From Vicia villosa (Eukaryota; Streptophyta; Magnoliopsida; Fabales; Fabaceae), in contig NC_081183.1 of the NCBI RefSeq assembly GCF_029867415.1, positions 38,894,655-38,958,654 on the forward strand: DNA of 64,000 nt, in the 5' to 3' direction. The notes under the pieces are model-generated. The model was not told the DNA's origin and did not search any database. It worked only from the letters and a program-made list of their open reading frames with translations. A program made the translations under genes and the position numbers. Below, piece by piece: positions 1 through 11,467 of this stretch (positions are counted from its first letter, which is position 1; every line of letters begins with the position of its first letter).

Positions 1-84
1 AAGAATTGGCTCATTGATTGTCTTAAAACTAATTCAACCTCTTTGTAGGATGGATTGCTACAGGATGGATTGCTACAGGTTGAA
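1..84. other. Unassigned flank with 15-bp tandem duplication
   Basis: No gene is visible. A 15-bp word, GGATGGATTGCTACA, is repeated back to back at 48-62 and 63-77. The last five bases (80-84, TTGAA) are the left target-site duplication of the solo LTR that follows. The sequence resumes after that LTR at 1957, so this is the left half of an older target of unknown identity. Confidence 0.6.
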
Positions 85-1956
85 TGTAACACCCCGAAAA
101 TTATTTCTAATTATTTAATTTAAGTAGGAAAATTATTTAATTGGAATAATTGATTTTATGAGAAATATTGAGAAATATTGGAAAATAGTTATTGGGCTGT
201 GTTGTGGTTAGTGAGAAAGGGAGGTGTTAACTTTTTAGGCCCATTAACCAAAGTTATTCTATTTCTCATAAAATAGAAGGAAATTGTGGAAGAGGAGGGT
301 TACAACAATTGGGAGAAGAGAAAGAACGTGAAAATAACTGAAGAGCTTTGGAAAGGGGAAGACCGAAGATCAAACCTAAGGTAAGGGGGGACTCTTCCTT
401 TTAGTATCTCTTATGTGGTCTTAAGTGATAGGTAGATTGATGTATGGTTTGATTTAATTAGATATTGGGATTGTTAGGTTAGGGTGTATAATTTGGATTG
501 AATTGATGAAAATTGTGTGAACTCTTTGGTTAATAATGAGTTTAAATGATGTTTTGTGGTATATGATTGAATATATGATGATTATATGCCTGTATATGAT
601 GTCTGGAATCGTTTTTGGGTGAAAAGGGTGTGAAATCGCAGGTCTGTTGCAGACCTGAGAATTGGTAAAATCGTAGGTCCGCTGAGCGGAGGACCCGACC
701 TGGTTATTTTCTGTTGAAGGTCGCTAGTGGTCCGCTGAGTGGAGGTATGAAGGAATTCGCTTCTGTCTTGCGTCGCTGAGCGAACCTTGCTGAACGAGAA
801 TTTTTCTAAAACTGTAAAGTAGCGTATCTTTTGATCCGTGAATCCTTTCTTAGTGCCGTTTTGGGCGTTGTGCAAGTAATTGAATGTTTTATATGGTGAA
901 TGATGAATATGGGTGGTGGCCGAATTTATTTCTTTAAAACTCGATTTAATTACTTGATGAGAATTGAACATTATGTGCATATGAGATAGGTGTGACAATG
1001 TATTTGATGTGATGATGAATTGGCCGTGACTATTATTATGATTGTGATGAATGCATGGCTATTTGAATGATATTGAAAACATGTACATACTTATTCGGTG
1101 ATGTGGTGTTGAGATGAGTTGTTCATCGTGATTCGGTGATATTTTTAAGTATGTTATGTGTGTTTCATTCATTCATATGCATTTGATGATGGATCCTGTT
1201 GATGAATGGATCGTTGGTGGCTAATTCCCATTGTGCGGAGATTAGTAAGCAGTCATCGTGTGCCCATGGGGGTGTGAGCGATGAGGTTGGTCGTGTGCCC
1301 ACGTGGGGTGTGAGCGATTTGAAGGGCAGTATCATAGAGAGAAGTCTTGTGAATGTGATTCACGAATTTTGGTACCACATGCATAGTGTCAGTTGTGTCA
1401 TATGCATTTTGTCATAACATGATTGTATGGATTTCCGTGTTTTGTGTTATAATCTATTATTGTGTGAATTGATGAATAATAGATGTGAATCTGAACATGT
1501 ATAATTGGGTGAACGGTATATTATGATGCTTGTTGCTTATGAATTGCATAATATTTACTAATTGAGAATGAGACTCACCCTTACATGTTGTCATTTTCAG
1601 ATTGAGGAGTAGCGGCATTAGCGTTCGGTGAGGATGACTCGTAGAGTTTATCAGTTTATGTTGGGTCGTGTCGGTCATGCTCTAATCTTGTAACACTGGG
1701 GGACGATAGTTATAGAATTTTATGAGATTACTCTATTTTATCTGGTGTTGGATTATATTTTCATTTGGTTATATTGATGATGTTTCTTATTCCGCTGAGA
1801 TAAACATGATTGTGTTTTTGACTAAATCGTTTCCTAATGAAGCATGACTTGACCATGGTTGGTTTATTTATTTTAAATAATTGTGGCACCCTTGTGTTTA
1901 TGTTTTTACTCTGATATATTTATTTAAATTGCCGCGGGGTTTAGAAGGGTGTTACA
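85..1956 (+). mobile_element. Solo LTR, Tekay-type Ty3/gypsy chromovirus
   Basis: The block begins TGTAACACCCCG and ends GGGTGTTACA, the terminal inverted ends typical of Tekay/Del-type chromovirus LTRs. It is flanked by a perfect 5-bp duplication, TTGAA at 80-84 and at 1957-1961, with no internal coding region, so it is a solo LTR left by recombination between two LTRs. It is 1872 bp. Blocks near its 3' end (GTACCACATGCATAGTGTC, and GAGACTCACCCTTACATG ahead of TTGTCATTTTCAG) match the LTRs of the complete element at 3113-11467, while the middle differs. The middle carries degenerate GCTGAGCG motifs (about 675-795) where the complete element has CGCGCCGCG motifs. Plus orientation follows from that alignment. 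A possible intron (381-1600) is described with the intact element. Confidence 0.92.
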
Positions 1957-2762
1957 TTGAACATGGACCTCTCTATTCACAATATAGCTCAACGAATGAG
2001 GTGACAATCTTACGAGAAGGTCAAAGCAATCAGGAATACAATTCAGGGCCTATTAGATTTCAACTTTCTCTCTGAAGTAAGATACATTTAAGAGGTAAAA
2101 TTATTTTAAGGTAGAAATGATCACGAAAATATGATTAAACCCTTAAAATAATTGTTTTATTTATTTAATTTTTTTTATAAATCCTTCTTAACCCGTAAAA
2201 TGAGCATTTATGCTAGTTTTGTAGTTAAAGGTACAAAACAAAGACAAATGGGGGTACATAATAGCGAATATCCAACACAAGGCCCAACAAACACAAAGTA
2301 GAAAAATATGAAGAGGTTTTATCGATTAAACATCTAACCTAGTCGATTAGATCACCACAAAATTAAAAAATTATGAGCGTTGGAGGGCCCTCAACGAATA
2401 GTTTAAGAATTAAATGCTATAATGGCCACTTACAATGAAAAACTTAAAAAAATACCATTGCTAATTGATTACAAGAAATAATCTAATCGATTAGACAAAT
2501 TGCTATAAAAAGAGGTAACATTTCATATTTTTCATTACATCATTTTCTTACTTGATATTGCAAAGAAACACTATATTCTCTCATCAACACCATCTATAAA
2601 TAGCCTTCAAGAGAACTCGTTCCTCCGAACCTTCTTTCTCATACTTCTCCCAATATTTCTCCACACAAACCGAATAGACTAACTTTAACCTTTTTTTACT
2701 CCAATAGGGAAATTTTCTTCACCCACTATCTATATGAAGAGATTTTCTAAAATTTCTCTTTC
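1957..2762. promoter_or_regulatory. AT-rich non-coding stretch with TATA boxes before an envelope-like ORF
   Basis: No convincing coding region. The sequence is AT-rich and has two TATA-like boxes, GCTATAAAAAG near 2500 and CTATAAATAG at 2594-2603. A pyrimidine-rich leader follows up to the envelope-like ORF fragment. This arrangement (TATA, CT-rich leader, ORF) could be the LTR or promoter of the element that supplied that ORF. No TG...CA LTR boundaries or pol sequence could be assigned, so its origin stays open. Confidence 0.4.
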
Positions 2763-3112
2763 ATTGAAGCCTTCACTGTTGTAAGGCTAAAAGAATTCAT
2801 CTTTGAGAAACCCCAAGGGAAATACCCAGAGTTACTAAAAATGTTTTATGCAAATATTTCCTACACTGATGGAATCATCAACTCTGAAATAAGGAAACAT
2901 CCCATTACCTTATCCCTTGAAGACTTTACCATAATCTATAACCTCCCTTTCATAGAGAAAGACTATGATCAAATGGATCTTAAAGGTAACAAATTTAACT
3001 TTGATACCCTTGCTCAAACTCTTCTCATTGATCTTGCCACCATCATACCTTCTCCTTTCAATGTTGGATTCCTTCGTCCAAATGTTAGATTAATCCATTA
3101 TACCATGAACCA
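2763..3112 (+). pseudogene. Envelope-like / plant-transposon protein, N-terminal fragment
   Basis: An open frame reads through 2763-3112 and contains a segment beginning FYANISYTDG, followed by HPITLSLEDF. This resembles the 'putative plant transposon protein' or envelope-like ORF carried by legume SIRE/Maximus copia elements. Whether such proteins act as envelopes is unproven. The frame is cut at 3112 by the Tekay insertion and resumes directly at 11468 after the duplicated AACCA, so both pieces once formed one ORF. The true start is unclear: an ATG at 2734 lies in another frame. A stop soon after the resumption point shows the gene was already decaying or has decayed since. The family call rests on recognition, not on a search. 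Confidence 0.65.
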
Positions 3113-3414
3113 TGTAACGCCCGTATAATTTTAATATTAATTTAATCAAGAATATTGAATTAATAATTAGAATTATTAAGGATTTTGTGAAAATAATAAA
3201 TAAATAATGGTTTATGGCAATTGGGCCATGTGAGAAATAGTAGAAGGGGGGGTGTGAGATAATAAGGCCCTTTACTAATATTATTATTATTATTTTTCAT
3301 AAAATAATTGGAATTGGGAAGAAAGAAAGAACGTGAAAGAACAGAAGTATGAGGAACGAGGAACGTGAAGGAGAACGGTAGAGGGAGAGACCAAGAATCA
3401 AGAAATTGTCTAAG

Positions 3415-4648
3415 GTAAGGGGGGACTTATCTGATTATCATCTATTATCGGGTTAGGGGTTGATAATACTGAATAGATGTGGAATTCGGGTCGATTGAGT
3501 CATATGATAGGTTTAGGGATTGAGTCAAATTGTATGATGTTTGATCTCTATGATTGAATCTATGATGTCTGCGTTGTTATGGTCTCAATTGATGTGTAAT
3601 TGGTGTATTATGAGACGTATTTTGTGTTGTTTGTGCATTCTATTTCTCTAGGTTCGTACTGGTATGAATTGGGTGTGTTTGGAATGCATAGAATGCTGTT
3701 TTCTGCAGGTTTGGGTTTCTGAAATTACCGGTTCGCGCCGCGTGCGTAGGGTGGCGCCGCGAACAGGTGGGCAGAATGCCAGGAAGTTGTGATACGCTCA
3801 GGTCGCGCCGCGTACCTGTGTTCGCGCCGCAAAGGCGTAACTTTTTTTCTCGTTTCGCGCCGCGTGTGGATGTTTGCGCCGCGAACAGCTTGGCAGAGAG
3901 CCAATGAATTTTGGGACGCTCAGTGCGCGCCACGAACGGATGATGGCGCCGCGTGCTGTTGGTGTTTTGAGATATTTTTTAAAAGTTCAAAGATGCATAA
4001 CTTTTTAACCGTTGGTCCGTTTGATGCGCCGTTTTGAGCTAAACGAACCTTGTAGGATAATCTATGTGATGATGATTGATTGGTTTTAGAATGATGAAAA
4101 TACATGTATGCTATTCTTGTTGAGTATGATGATTGATGCAAATACGTGTATGTTTGTGTATGATGATTATGGAATTGTAATTGAATGATGTTAATATATA
4201 TGAACATACTTGAATGATGATGATGATGTTGATGATGATGATAGTATAAGTATGTTATATATGTTGCATTCATTCATGTTCATTGATGATACTGTATCCA
4301 TAAGGGTGTGTTGGATCAGTGAAGGGCATGATTCCCATCGTGTGGAATCTGTGCTGGCAGGGCCGTATCTTGGACGATGTTGGATCGGTCATGGGTTATC
4401 CCCATTTGATGATGATTGGTACCACATGCATAGTGTCAGTTCATTCATGTGCATAATTTATAACATGATTGGATGTATTCCAGTGTTGTAAATGTTGAAT
4501 GATGTGTTTGATTGTTGGTTAACTTGTTTTGAATAGCTGTTTATGAAACAATTGGGTGAATGATGCAACTGTGACGTGTTATTGCTTTATAACCTTATAA
4601 CATTTGTTAATTATGATGAGACTCACCCTTACATGTTGTCATTTTCAG
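3415..4648 (+). other. Candidate intron inside the Tekay LTR
   Basis: A strong plant donor, TAAG then GTAAGGGGGG, occurs at 3411-3424. A pyrimidine-rich acceptor, TTGTCATTTTCAG followed by ATTGAGGA, ends at 4648. The same borders occur in the 3' LTR (9861-11100) and in the divergent solo LTR (381-1600), giving 1220-1240 bp in all three. The interior differs strongly between the two LTR families, but the borders are preserved. If spliced, a short leader exon would join sequence about 500 nt before the gag start. This is inferred from sequence only; there is no transcript evidence here. Confidence 0.4.
3734..3953 (+). repeat. GC-rich paired CGCGCCGCG motif array in the LTR
   Basis: Eight near-copies of CGCGCCGCG start at about 3734, 3754, 3804, 3823, 3856, 3876, 3926 and 3946. 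They form four pairs about 20 bp apart. The whole pattern is a diverged tandem duplication with a 122-bp period (3734 to 3856, 3804 to 3926). The array is repeated in the 3' LTR at about 10180-10400. It stands out from the AT-rich surroundings and is rich in CpG. No function can be assigned. Confidence 0.85.
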
Positions 4649-5019
4649 ATTGAGGATAACGGCTGTTCGACTCGGTGAGGATTAGCTCATGAGTCAGTTT
4701 TAGTTAGCGTCAGGTGTCATGCTCTGGTAGTTGTAACACTGGGAACGTTTGTTTTGGAGTTTTGATTGTAACTCTGTATTTTAAATTGTTTTGATTGAAG
4801 TATGATACATTAGCGACATAATGTTGACTTGATGAAGTATTTCCGCTGTGTAAAACATGGATTTGATTAATGAGTTATGACTTCAGGTGTTTTCAGTAAA
4901 TGCATGACTTATTCTGGCGTGTGTTTTTCATCATTTATGAATTGTGATGCCTCTCTACATGTTACTCTGATTTAATAATTGTTTATTTGCCGCGGGTTAT
5001 TAGAGGGGTGTTACAATAG

Positions 5020-5031
5020 TGGTATCAGAGC
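5020..5031 (+). other. Primer-binding site, initiator tRNA-Met
   Basis: TGGTATCAGAGC begins five bases after the 5' LTR end. It matches the 3' end of plant initiator tRNA-Met, the usual minus-strand primer for this group. Confidence 0.93.
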
Positions 5032-5151
5032 ATAGTCGGTCGTTATGACCAGAGTCTTAGTGTCAGTTTTGCTTTCCTCTGTATACGACTAGTAAGAGTT
5101 AACTGTCGATACTTCTGTTCTGATTAAATTGGTTGTGATTTAAGTAGAACA

Positions 5152-8100
5152 ATGGCTGGAAGAGGAGGAAGAAACGATGATGCTATCGCTGAGGCTCTGG
5201 GCATGATTGCTGGTGTGTTGGGAGGAAATGCCAATGGGGCTGCGATCGGTGCTGACAGGCAGCTGAACAGTTTTCAGAGGAACAATCCTCCATTGTTCAA
5301 GGGCACGCATGATCCTGAAGGTGCTCAGAAGTGGCTTAAGGAAATCGAGAGAATCTTCAGAGTCATCGATTGTGCTGAGGATCTGAAGGTGAGGTATGGT
5401 ACTCACATGTTGTCTGAAGAGGCTGGCGACTGGTGGCTTACTACCAGGACTGAACTAGAAGCTGATGGTGTGGCTATTTCTTGGGCTGTGTTCAAGAGAG
5501 AGTTTTTGAGAAGGTACTTTCCTGAAGACGTAAGGGGTCGAAAGGAAATTGAATTTCTGGAACTAGTTCAAGGTAGCATGACAGTACTAGAGTACGCTTC
5601 GAAGTTCGTTGAGTTGGCAAAGTACTACGTCCACTACAACAATGATGAAGCTAGTGAATTCTCGAAGTGCGTCAAGTTCGAGAACGGTCTCCGTGATGAG
5701 ATTAAGCAGGGTATCAGATATCAGAGAATCCGAAGATTTGTAGACTTGGTGGACTGTAGTAGGATTTTCGAGGAAGATAATCTCAAGCTGAAGTCATCTC
5801 ACTCTCGCGAGTTAGTTGACAAGAAGGGGAAGAAGCCTATGGATAAGAGTAAGCCATATGGTAGAGGTAATCCAAAGACTGGTGGTTGGAAGAAGCCTAG
5901 TGGGGGAGACTCCAGTGCTTTCGTCAGGTGCTATAACTGTGGTGAGGTCGGGCATCGTAGGAATGAGTGCAAGCTGAATCAGAAGAAGTGCTTCAAGTGT
6001 GAAGAGGTGGGGCATGTTGCCGCTGATTGTAAGAAGAAGATTGTGACTTGTTACAATTGTGGTGAGGAGGGTCACATTAGCCCACAGTGTCCTAAACCGA
6101 AGAAGAACCAAGCTGGAGGGAAGGTCTTTGCTTTGTCTGGATCGAAAACCACTCCGGAGGATAGACTAATTAAAGGTACGTGTTTTATTCATGGCACACC
6201 TTTAGTTGCGATTATTGATACTGGAGCAACTCATTCTTTTATTTCTTTGGATTGTGCTGAGAGGTTGAATTTGGAAATATCTGAAATAAATGGAAGTATG
6301 GTTATTGATACTCCTGCGTCGGGTTCAGTAACTACTTCGTCTGCATGCTTGAATTATCCGGTTGATATTTTTGGTAGGGAATTCGGGATGGACTTAGTGT
6401 GCCTTCCGTTGAAACAACTGGATGTAATCCTGGGAATGAACTGGTTAGAATTTAACCGTGTTCACATCAACTGTTTTTCGAAGACAGTAATCTTTCCTGA
6501 AGAAGTTCATTCTGATGATCTAGAGATGATGGCTAGACAAGTGGGTGAAGTTATCAAGGATGGTGCAACAGTGTTTATGTTGTTCGCATTGATGAATGTG
6601 AAAGAAAAAGTGGCGAGTGGCGAATTACCTGTGGTGTGTGAATTTCCAGAAGTTTTTCCGGAAGAAGTGAATGAATTACCACCGGAAAGAGAAGTGGAGT
6701 TTTCTGTTGATTTAATTCCGGGAACTAGTCCAGTGTCGATGGCACCGTATCGTATGTCGCCGTCTGAGTTGGCTGAGCTGAAGAAGCAGTTGGAAGAATT
6801 GTTGGAGAAGAAATTCATTCGTCCTAGTGTTTCTCCTTGGGGTGCGCCTGTGTTGCTAGTGAAGAAGAAAGAGGGTTCAATGAGGCTGTGTGTGGATTAC
6901 AAACAATTGAACAAGGTTACTATCAAGAATCGGTATCCTTTGCCGAGGATTGATGATTTGATGGATCAGTTGGTTGGAGCATGTGTGTTTAGTAAGATTG
7001 ATCTGAGGTCTGGGTATCACCAGATCCGTGTGAAAGACGATGATATTCAGAAGACCGCTTTCAGGACAAGGTATGGACATTACGAGTATTCGGTAATGCC
7101 GTTTGGAGTTACTAACGCACCTGGTGTATTTATAGAGTATATGAATAGGATATTTCATCCTTATCTCGATAAGTTCGTGATGGTATTTATAGATGATATC
7201 TTGATATATTCTAAGAGTAAGGAAGAACATGCAGAACATCTCAGAACTGTGTTAGAGCTGTTGAAAGAGAAGCAACTTTTTGCCAAACTGTCAAAGTGTG
7301 AATTCTGGTTAGAGGAAGTTAGTTTTCTGGGACATGTGATTTCTAAGAATGGTATTGCTGTTGATCCTACAAAGATAGAAGCTGTGTCTCAGTGGGAAGC
7401 CCCGAAGTCAGTATCAGAGATTCGTAGTTTTCTTGGTCTTGCAGGTTACTACAGAAAGTTTATTGAAGGATTTGCAAAGTTAGCATTGCCGTTAACTAAA
7501 CTAACCAGGAAGGGACAAGTTTTTATTTGGGATGCAAAATGTGAAGAGGGATTCCAAGAGCTGAAGAGGAGGTTGACTAGTGCTCCTATCTTGATTTTGC
7601 CGAATCCGGAATCATTTGTGGTTTATTGTGATGCATCGCTGATGGGCTTAGGTGGTGTATTGATGCAAAATCATCAGGTAGTCGCTTATGCGTCGAGACA
7701 ACTTAAAGTGCATGAGAGGAATTATCCGACTCATGATTTGGAGCTGGCAGCTGTAGTCTTTGTTTTAAAGTTGTGGCGACATTATTTGTATGGTTCGAGA
7801 TTTGAGGTATTCAGTGATCATAAGAGTCTGAAATATCTATTTGACCAGAAGGAATTGAATATGAGGCAGAGAAGGTGGTTAGAATTCCTTAAAGACTATG
7901 ATTTTAGTTTGAATTACCATCCGGGTAAGGCAAACGTAGTTGCTGATGCTTTAACTAGGAAGACTTTGCATATGTCTATGCTAATGGTGAAGGAATTGGA
8001 TTTGATTGAACAATTCAGAGACTTGAGTTTGGTATGTGAAGGTACTCCTACTAGTGTTAAGTTGGGGATGATGAAGCTGACCAGTGGTATTCTTGAAGAG

Positions 8101-9516
8101 ATCAGAGAGGGCCAAAAGGCTGATGTCGAATTAGTCGACAAGTTGACTTTGATTAACCAAGGCAAGAGCGGTGAATTCAGAGTTGACGAGAATGGTATAC
8201 CGAGGTTTGGAAACAGAGTTTGTGTTCCGGATATTGCTAAACTCCGAAAACGTATTTTAGAAGAAGGACACCGTAGTGGATTGAGTATTCATCCTGGTGC
8301 TACAAAGATGTATCATGATTTGAGAAAGCTATTTTGGTGGCCTGGAATGAAGAAAGAAATTGCTGAGTTGGTGTATTCTTGTTTGACTTGTCAGAAGTCA
8401 AAGGTTGAACATCAGAAGCCATCTGGATTTATGCAACCGATGTTTATTCCTGAGTGGAAGTGGGATAGCATATCGATGGATTTTGTTTCGGGTTTGCCGA
8501 GAACTGTCAAGAATTGTGAAGCTATCTGGGTCGTAGTAGATAGGTTGACGAAGTCTGCACATTTCATACCGGTAAGAATGGATTATCCGATGGAAAAGCT
8601 GGCTCAATTATACATTGAGAAAATAGTCAGTCTGCATGGTATTCCTTCGAGTATCGTGTCAGACAGAGATCCGAGATTTACGTCTAAGTTCTGGGAAGGT
8701 TTGCAGAAGGCTTTGGGTACTAAGCTGAGACTGAGTTCTGCTTATCATCCGCAGACGGATGGACAGACTGAGAGAACAATTCAGTCGTTAGAAGACTTGT
8801 TACGTGCTTGTGTATTAGAAAAAGGAGGTGCTTGGGATAGTTATCTGCCTTTGATTGAATTTACCTACAACAACAGCTATCATTCGAGTATAGGTATGGC
8901 TCCGTTTGAGGCTTTGTATGGTAGGAGGTGTAGAACTCCATTGTGTTGGTACGAAGCTGGTGAGAGTGCTGTGATTGGTCCGGAAATTGTACAAGAGACC
9001 ACAGAGAAGATTAAGATGATTCAAGAGAAGATGAAAGCTTCTCAGAGTCGTCAAAAGAGTTATCATGACAAGAGGAGGAAGACACTTGAGTTTCAAGAAG
9101 GAGATCATGTGTTTATGAAGGTTACTCCTTTGACGGGTATTGGTCGAGCTTTGAAGTCGAAGAAGCTGACTCCGCGTTTTATTGGACCATTCCAAATTTC
9201 TGAAAGAGTGGGAGAAGTGGCATATCGTGTCGCTTTACCGCCGATGCTTGCCAAATTGCATGATGTATTTCATGTGTCTCAATTGAGGAAATACATTTCG
9301 GATCCGTCCCACGTGATCCAAGTGGATGATGTACAGGTGAAAGACAACTTAACGGTTGAAACGTTACCTGTGAGGATTGAAGATAGAAGACTGAAGCAAT
9401 TGCGGGGCAAGGAAATAGCTTTAGTCAGAGTAGCCTGGGGAGGACCAGCTGATGGAAATGTTACCTGGGAGCTAGAGAGCCAGATGAAGGATTCGTATCC
9501 AGAGCTCTTTACCTGA
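5152..9516 (+). CDS. Gag-Pol polyprotein, Tekay chromovirus, intact
   Basis: One uninterrupted 1454-codon ORF encodes the whole replication machinery. Gag occupies roughly residues 30-320 and ends in three CCHC zinc knuckles (C260-C273, C280-C293, C300-C313), which bind RNA. The protease has its catalytic D356 in an IDTGAT motif. Reverse transcriptase spans about 530-750 with F679-I-D-D682 at the active site. RNase H covers about 820-940. Integrase has an HHCC zinc domain (about 1037-1083) and a catalytic triad D1110, D1171, E1207 with 35 residues between the last two. The last 30 residues resemble the chromodomain-like tail thought to guide insertion into heterochromatin. The ATG at 5152 is the first good start after the primer site. 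No frameshift or stop is seen. Confidence 0.97.
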   Translation: MAGRGGRNDDAIAEALGMIAGVLGGNANGAAIGADRQLNSFQRNNPPLFKGTHDPEGAQKWLKEIERIFRVIDCAEDLKVRYGTHMLSEEAGDWWLTTRTELEADGVAISWAVFKREFLRRYFPEDVRGRKEIEFLELVQGSMTVLEYASKFVELAKYYVHYNNDEASEFSKCVKFENGLRDEIKQGIRYQRIRRFVDLVDCSRIFEEDNLKLKSSHSRELVDKKGKKPMDKSKPYGRGNPKTGGWKKPSGGDSSAFVRCYNCGEVGHRRNECKLNQKKCFKCEEVGHVAADCKKKIVTCYNCGEEGHISPQCPKPKKNQAGGKVFALSGSKTTPEDRLIKGTCFIHGTPLVAIIDTGATHSFISLDCAERLNLEISEINGSMVIDTPASGSVTTSSACLNYPVDIFGREFGMDLVCLPLKQLDVILGMNWLEFNRVHINCFSKTVIFPEEVHSDDLEMMARQVGEVIKDGATVFMLFALMNVKEKVASGELPVVCEFPEVFPEEVNELPPEREVEFSVDLIPGTSPVSMAPYRMSPSELAELKKQLEELLEKKFIRPSVSPWGAPVLLVKKKEGSMRLCVDYKQLNKVTIKNRYPLPRIDDLMDQLVGACVFSKIDLRSGYHQIRVKDDDIQKTAFRTRYGHYEYSVMPFGVTNAPGVFIEYMNRIFHPYLDKFVMVFIDDILIYSKSKEEHAEHLRTVLELLKEKQLFAKLSKCEFWLEEVSFLGHVISKNGIAVDPTKIEAVSQWEAPKSVSEIRSFLGLAGYYRKFIEGFAKLALPLTKLTRKGQVFIWDAKCEEGFQELKRRLTSAPILILPNPESFVVYCDASLMGLGGVLMQNHQVVAYASRQLKVHERNYPTHDLELAAVVFVLKLWRHYLYGSRFEVFSDHKSLKYLFDQKELNMRQRRWLEFLKDYDFSLNYHPGKANVVADALTRKTLHMSMLMVKELDLIEQFRDLSLVCEGTPTSVKLGMMKLTSGILEEIREGQKADVELVDKLTLINQGKSGEFRVDENGIPRFGNRVCVPDIAKLRKRILEEGHRSGLSIHPGATKMYHDLRKLFWWPGMKKEIAELVYSCLTCQKSKVEHQKPSGFMQPMFIPEWKWDSISMDFVSGLPRTVKNCEAIWVVVDRLTKSAHFIPVRMDYPMEKLAQLYIEKIVSLHGIPSSIVSDRDPRFTSKFWEGLQKALGTKLRLSSAYHPQTDGQTERTIQSLEDLLRACVLEKGGAWDSYLPLIEFTYNNSYHSSIGMAPFEALYGRRCRTPLCWYEAGESAVIGPEIVQETTEKIKMIQEKMKASQSRQKSYHDKRRKTLEFQEGDHVFMKVTPLTGIGRALKSKKLTPRFIGPFQISERVGEVAYRVALPPMLAKLHDVFHVSQLRKYISDPSHVIQVDDVQVKDNLTVETLPVRIEDRRLKQLRGKEIALVRVAWGGPADGNVTWELESQMKDSYPELFT

Positions 9517-9545
9517 GGTATGTTTTCGAGGACGAAAACTCTTTT

Positions 9546-9558
9546 AGTGGGGGAGAGT
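9546..9558 (+). other. Polypurine tract
   Basis: AGTGGGGGAGAGT lies immediately before the 3' LTR and is the expected plus-strand priming site. It follows the gag-pol stop by about 30 bases. Confidence 0.9.
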
Positions 9559-11467
9559 TGTAACGCCCGTATAATTTTAATATTAATTTAATCAAGAATA
9601 TTGAATTAATAATTAGAATTATTAAGGATTTTGTGAAAATAATAAATAAATAATGGTTTATGGCAATTGGGCCATGTGAGAAATAGTAGAAGGGGGGGTG
9701 TGAGATAAGAAGGCCCTTTACTAATATTATTATTATTATTTTTCATAAAATAATTGGAATTGGGAAGAAAGAAAGAACGTGAAAGAACAGAAGTCTGAGG
9801 AACGAGGAACGTGAAGGAGAACGGTAGAGGGAGAGACCAAGAATCAAGAAATTGTCTAAGGTAAGGGGGGACTTATCTGATTATCATCTATTATCGGGTT
9901 AGGGGTTGATAATACTGAATAGATGTGGAATTCGGGTCGATTGAGTCATATGATAGGTTTAGGGATTGAGTCAAATTGTATGATGTTTGATCTCTATGAT
10001 TGAATCTATGATGTCTGCGTTGTTATGGTCTCAATTGATGTGTAATTGGTGTATTATGAGACGTATTTTGTGTTGTTTGTGCATTCTATTTCTCTAGGTT
10101 CGTACTGGTATGAATTGGGTGTGTTTGGAATGCATAGAATGCTGTTTTCTGCAGGTTTGGGTTTCTGAAATTACCGGTTCGCGCCGCGTGCGTAGGGTGG
10201 CGCCGCGAACAGGTGGGCAGAATGCCAGGAAGTTGTGATACGCTCAGGTCGCGCCGCGTACCTGTGTTCGCGCCGCGAAGGCGTAACTTTTTTTCTCGTT
10301 TCGCGCCGCGTGTGGATGTTTGCGCCGCGAACAGCTTGGCAGAGAGCCAATGAATTTTGGGACGCTCAGTGCGCGCCGCGAACGGATGATGGCGCCGCGT
10401 GCTGTTGGTGTTTTGAGATATTTTTTAAAAGTTCAAAGATGCATAACTTTTTAACCGTTGGTCCGTTTGATGCGCCGTTTTGAGCTAAAGGAACCTTGTA
10501 GGATAATCTATGTTATGATGATTGATTGGTTTTAGAATGATGAAAATACATGTATGCTATTCTTGTTGAGTATGATGATTGATGCAAATACGTGTATGTT
10601 TGTGTATGATGATTGTGGAATTGTAATTGAATGATGTTAATATATATGAACATACTTGAATGATGATGATGATGTTGATGATGATGATGATGATAGTATA
10701 AGTATGTTATATATGTTGCATTCATTTATGTTCATTGATGATACTGTATCCATAAGGGTGTGTTGGATCAGTGAAGGGCATGATTCCCATCGTGTGGAAT
10801 CTGTGCTGGCAGGGCCGTATCTTGGACGATGTTGGATCGGTCATGGGTTATCCCCATTTGATGATGATTGGTACCACATGCATAGTGTCAGTTCATTCAT
10901 GTGCATAATTTATAACATGATTGGATGTATTCCAGTGTTGTAAATGTTGAATGATGTGTTTGATTGTTGGTTAACTTGTTTTGAATAGCTGTTTATGAAA
11001 CAATTGGGTGAATGATGCAACTGTGACGTGTTATTGCTTTATAACCTTATAACATTTGTTAATTATGATGAGACTCACCCTTACATGTTGTCATTTTCAG
11101 ATTGAGGATAGAGGCTGTTCGACTCGGTGAGGATTAGCTCATGAGTCAGTTTTAGTTAGCGTCAGGTGTCATGCTCTGGTAGTTGTAACACTGGGAACGT
11201 TTGTTTTGGAGTTTTGATTGTAACTCTGTATTTTAAATTGTTTTGATTGAAGTCTGATACAATAGCGACATAATGTTGACTTGATGAAGTATTTCCGCTG
11301 TGTAAAACATGGATTTGATTAATGAGTTATGACTTCAGGTGTTTTCAGTAAATGCATGACTTATTCTGGCGTGTGTTTTTCATCATTTATGAATTGTGAT
11401 GCCTCTCTACATGTTACTCTGATTTAATAATTGTTTATTTGCCGCGGGTTATTAGAGGGGTGTTACA
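9559..11467 (+). repeat. 3' LTR of the Tekay element
   Basis: This starts TGTAACGCCCG and ends GTGTTACA, followed by the AACCA duplication (11468-11472). At 1909 bp it is 6 bp longer than the 5' LTR because of GAT repeats. It contains the same GC-rich array and the same splice-like borders (9861 and 11100). Confidence 0.95.

Larger units (their letters stand above)
3113..5015 (+). repeat. 5' LTR of the Tekay element
   Basis: The LTR starts TGTAACGCCCG and ends GGGTGTTACA (1903 bp). It is directly followed by the primer-binding site. The central part (3734-3953) is unusually GC-rich within an AT-rich LTR. A splice-like donor at 3415 and acceptor ending at 4648 enclose that part. It matches the 3' LTR almost exactly. 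A (GAT)n run near 4213-4240 is the main length difference between the two LTRs. Confidence 0.95.
3113..11467 (+). mobile_element. Complete Tekay-type Ty3/gypsy chromovirus
   Basis: This is a full-length LTR retrotransposon of 8355 bp. It has two LTRs (3113-5015 and 9559-11467), a primer-binding site, an uninterrupted gag-pol ORF, a polypurine tract and a perfect 5-bp target duplication AACCA (3108-3112 and 11468-11472). By eye the LTRs differ by about a dozen substitutions and a 6-bp change in a GAT repeat over 1.9 kb, so the insertion is recent. It sits inside the envelope-like ORF split between 2763-3112 and 11468-11940. The clade call rests on LTR ends, the tRNA-iMet primer site, integrase features and a chromodomain-like C-terminus. 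All parts needed for autonomous transposition seem present. Confidence 0.96.

Noticed and set aside
3640..4037. Open frames on both strands in the Tekay LTR
   Set aside because: They arise from the GC-rich repeated motif array; they overlap each other and have low-complexity, Arg/Ala-rich translations.
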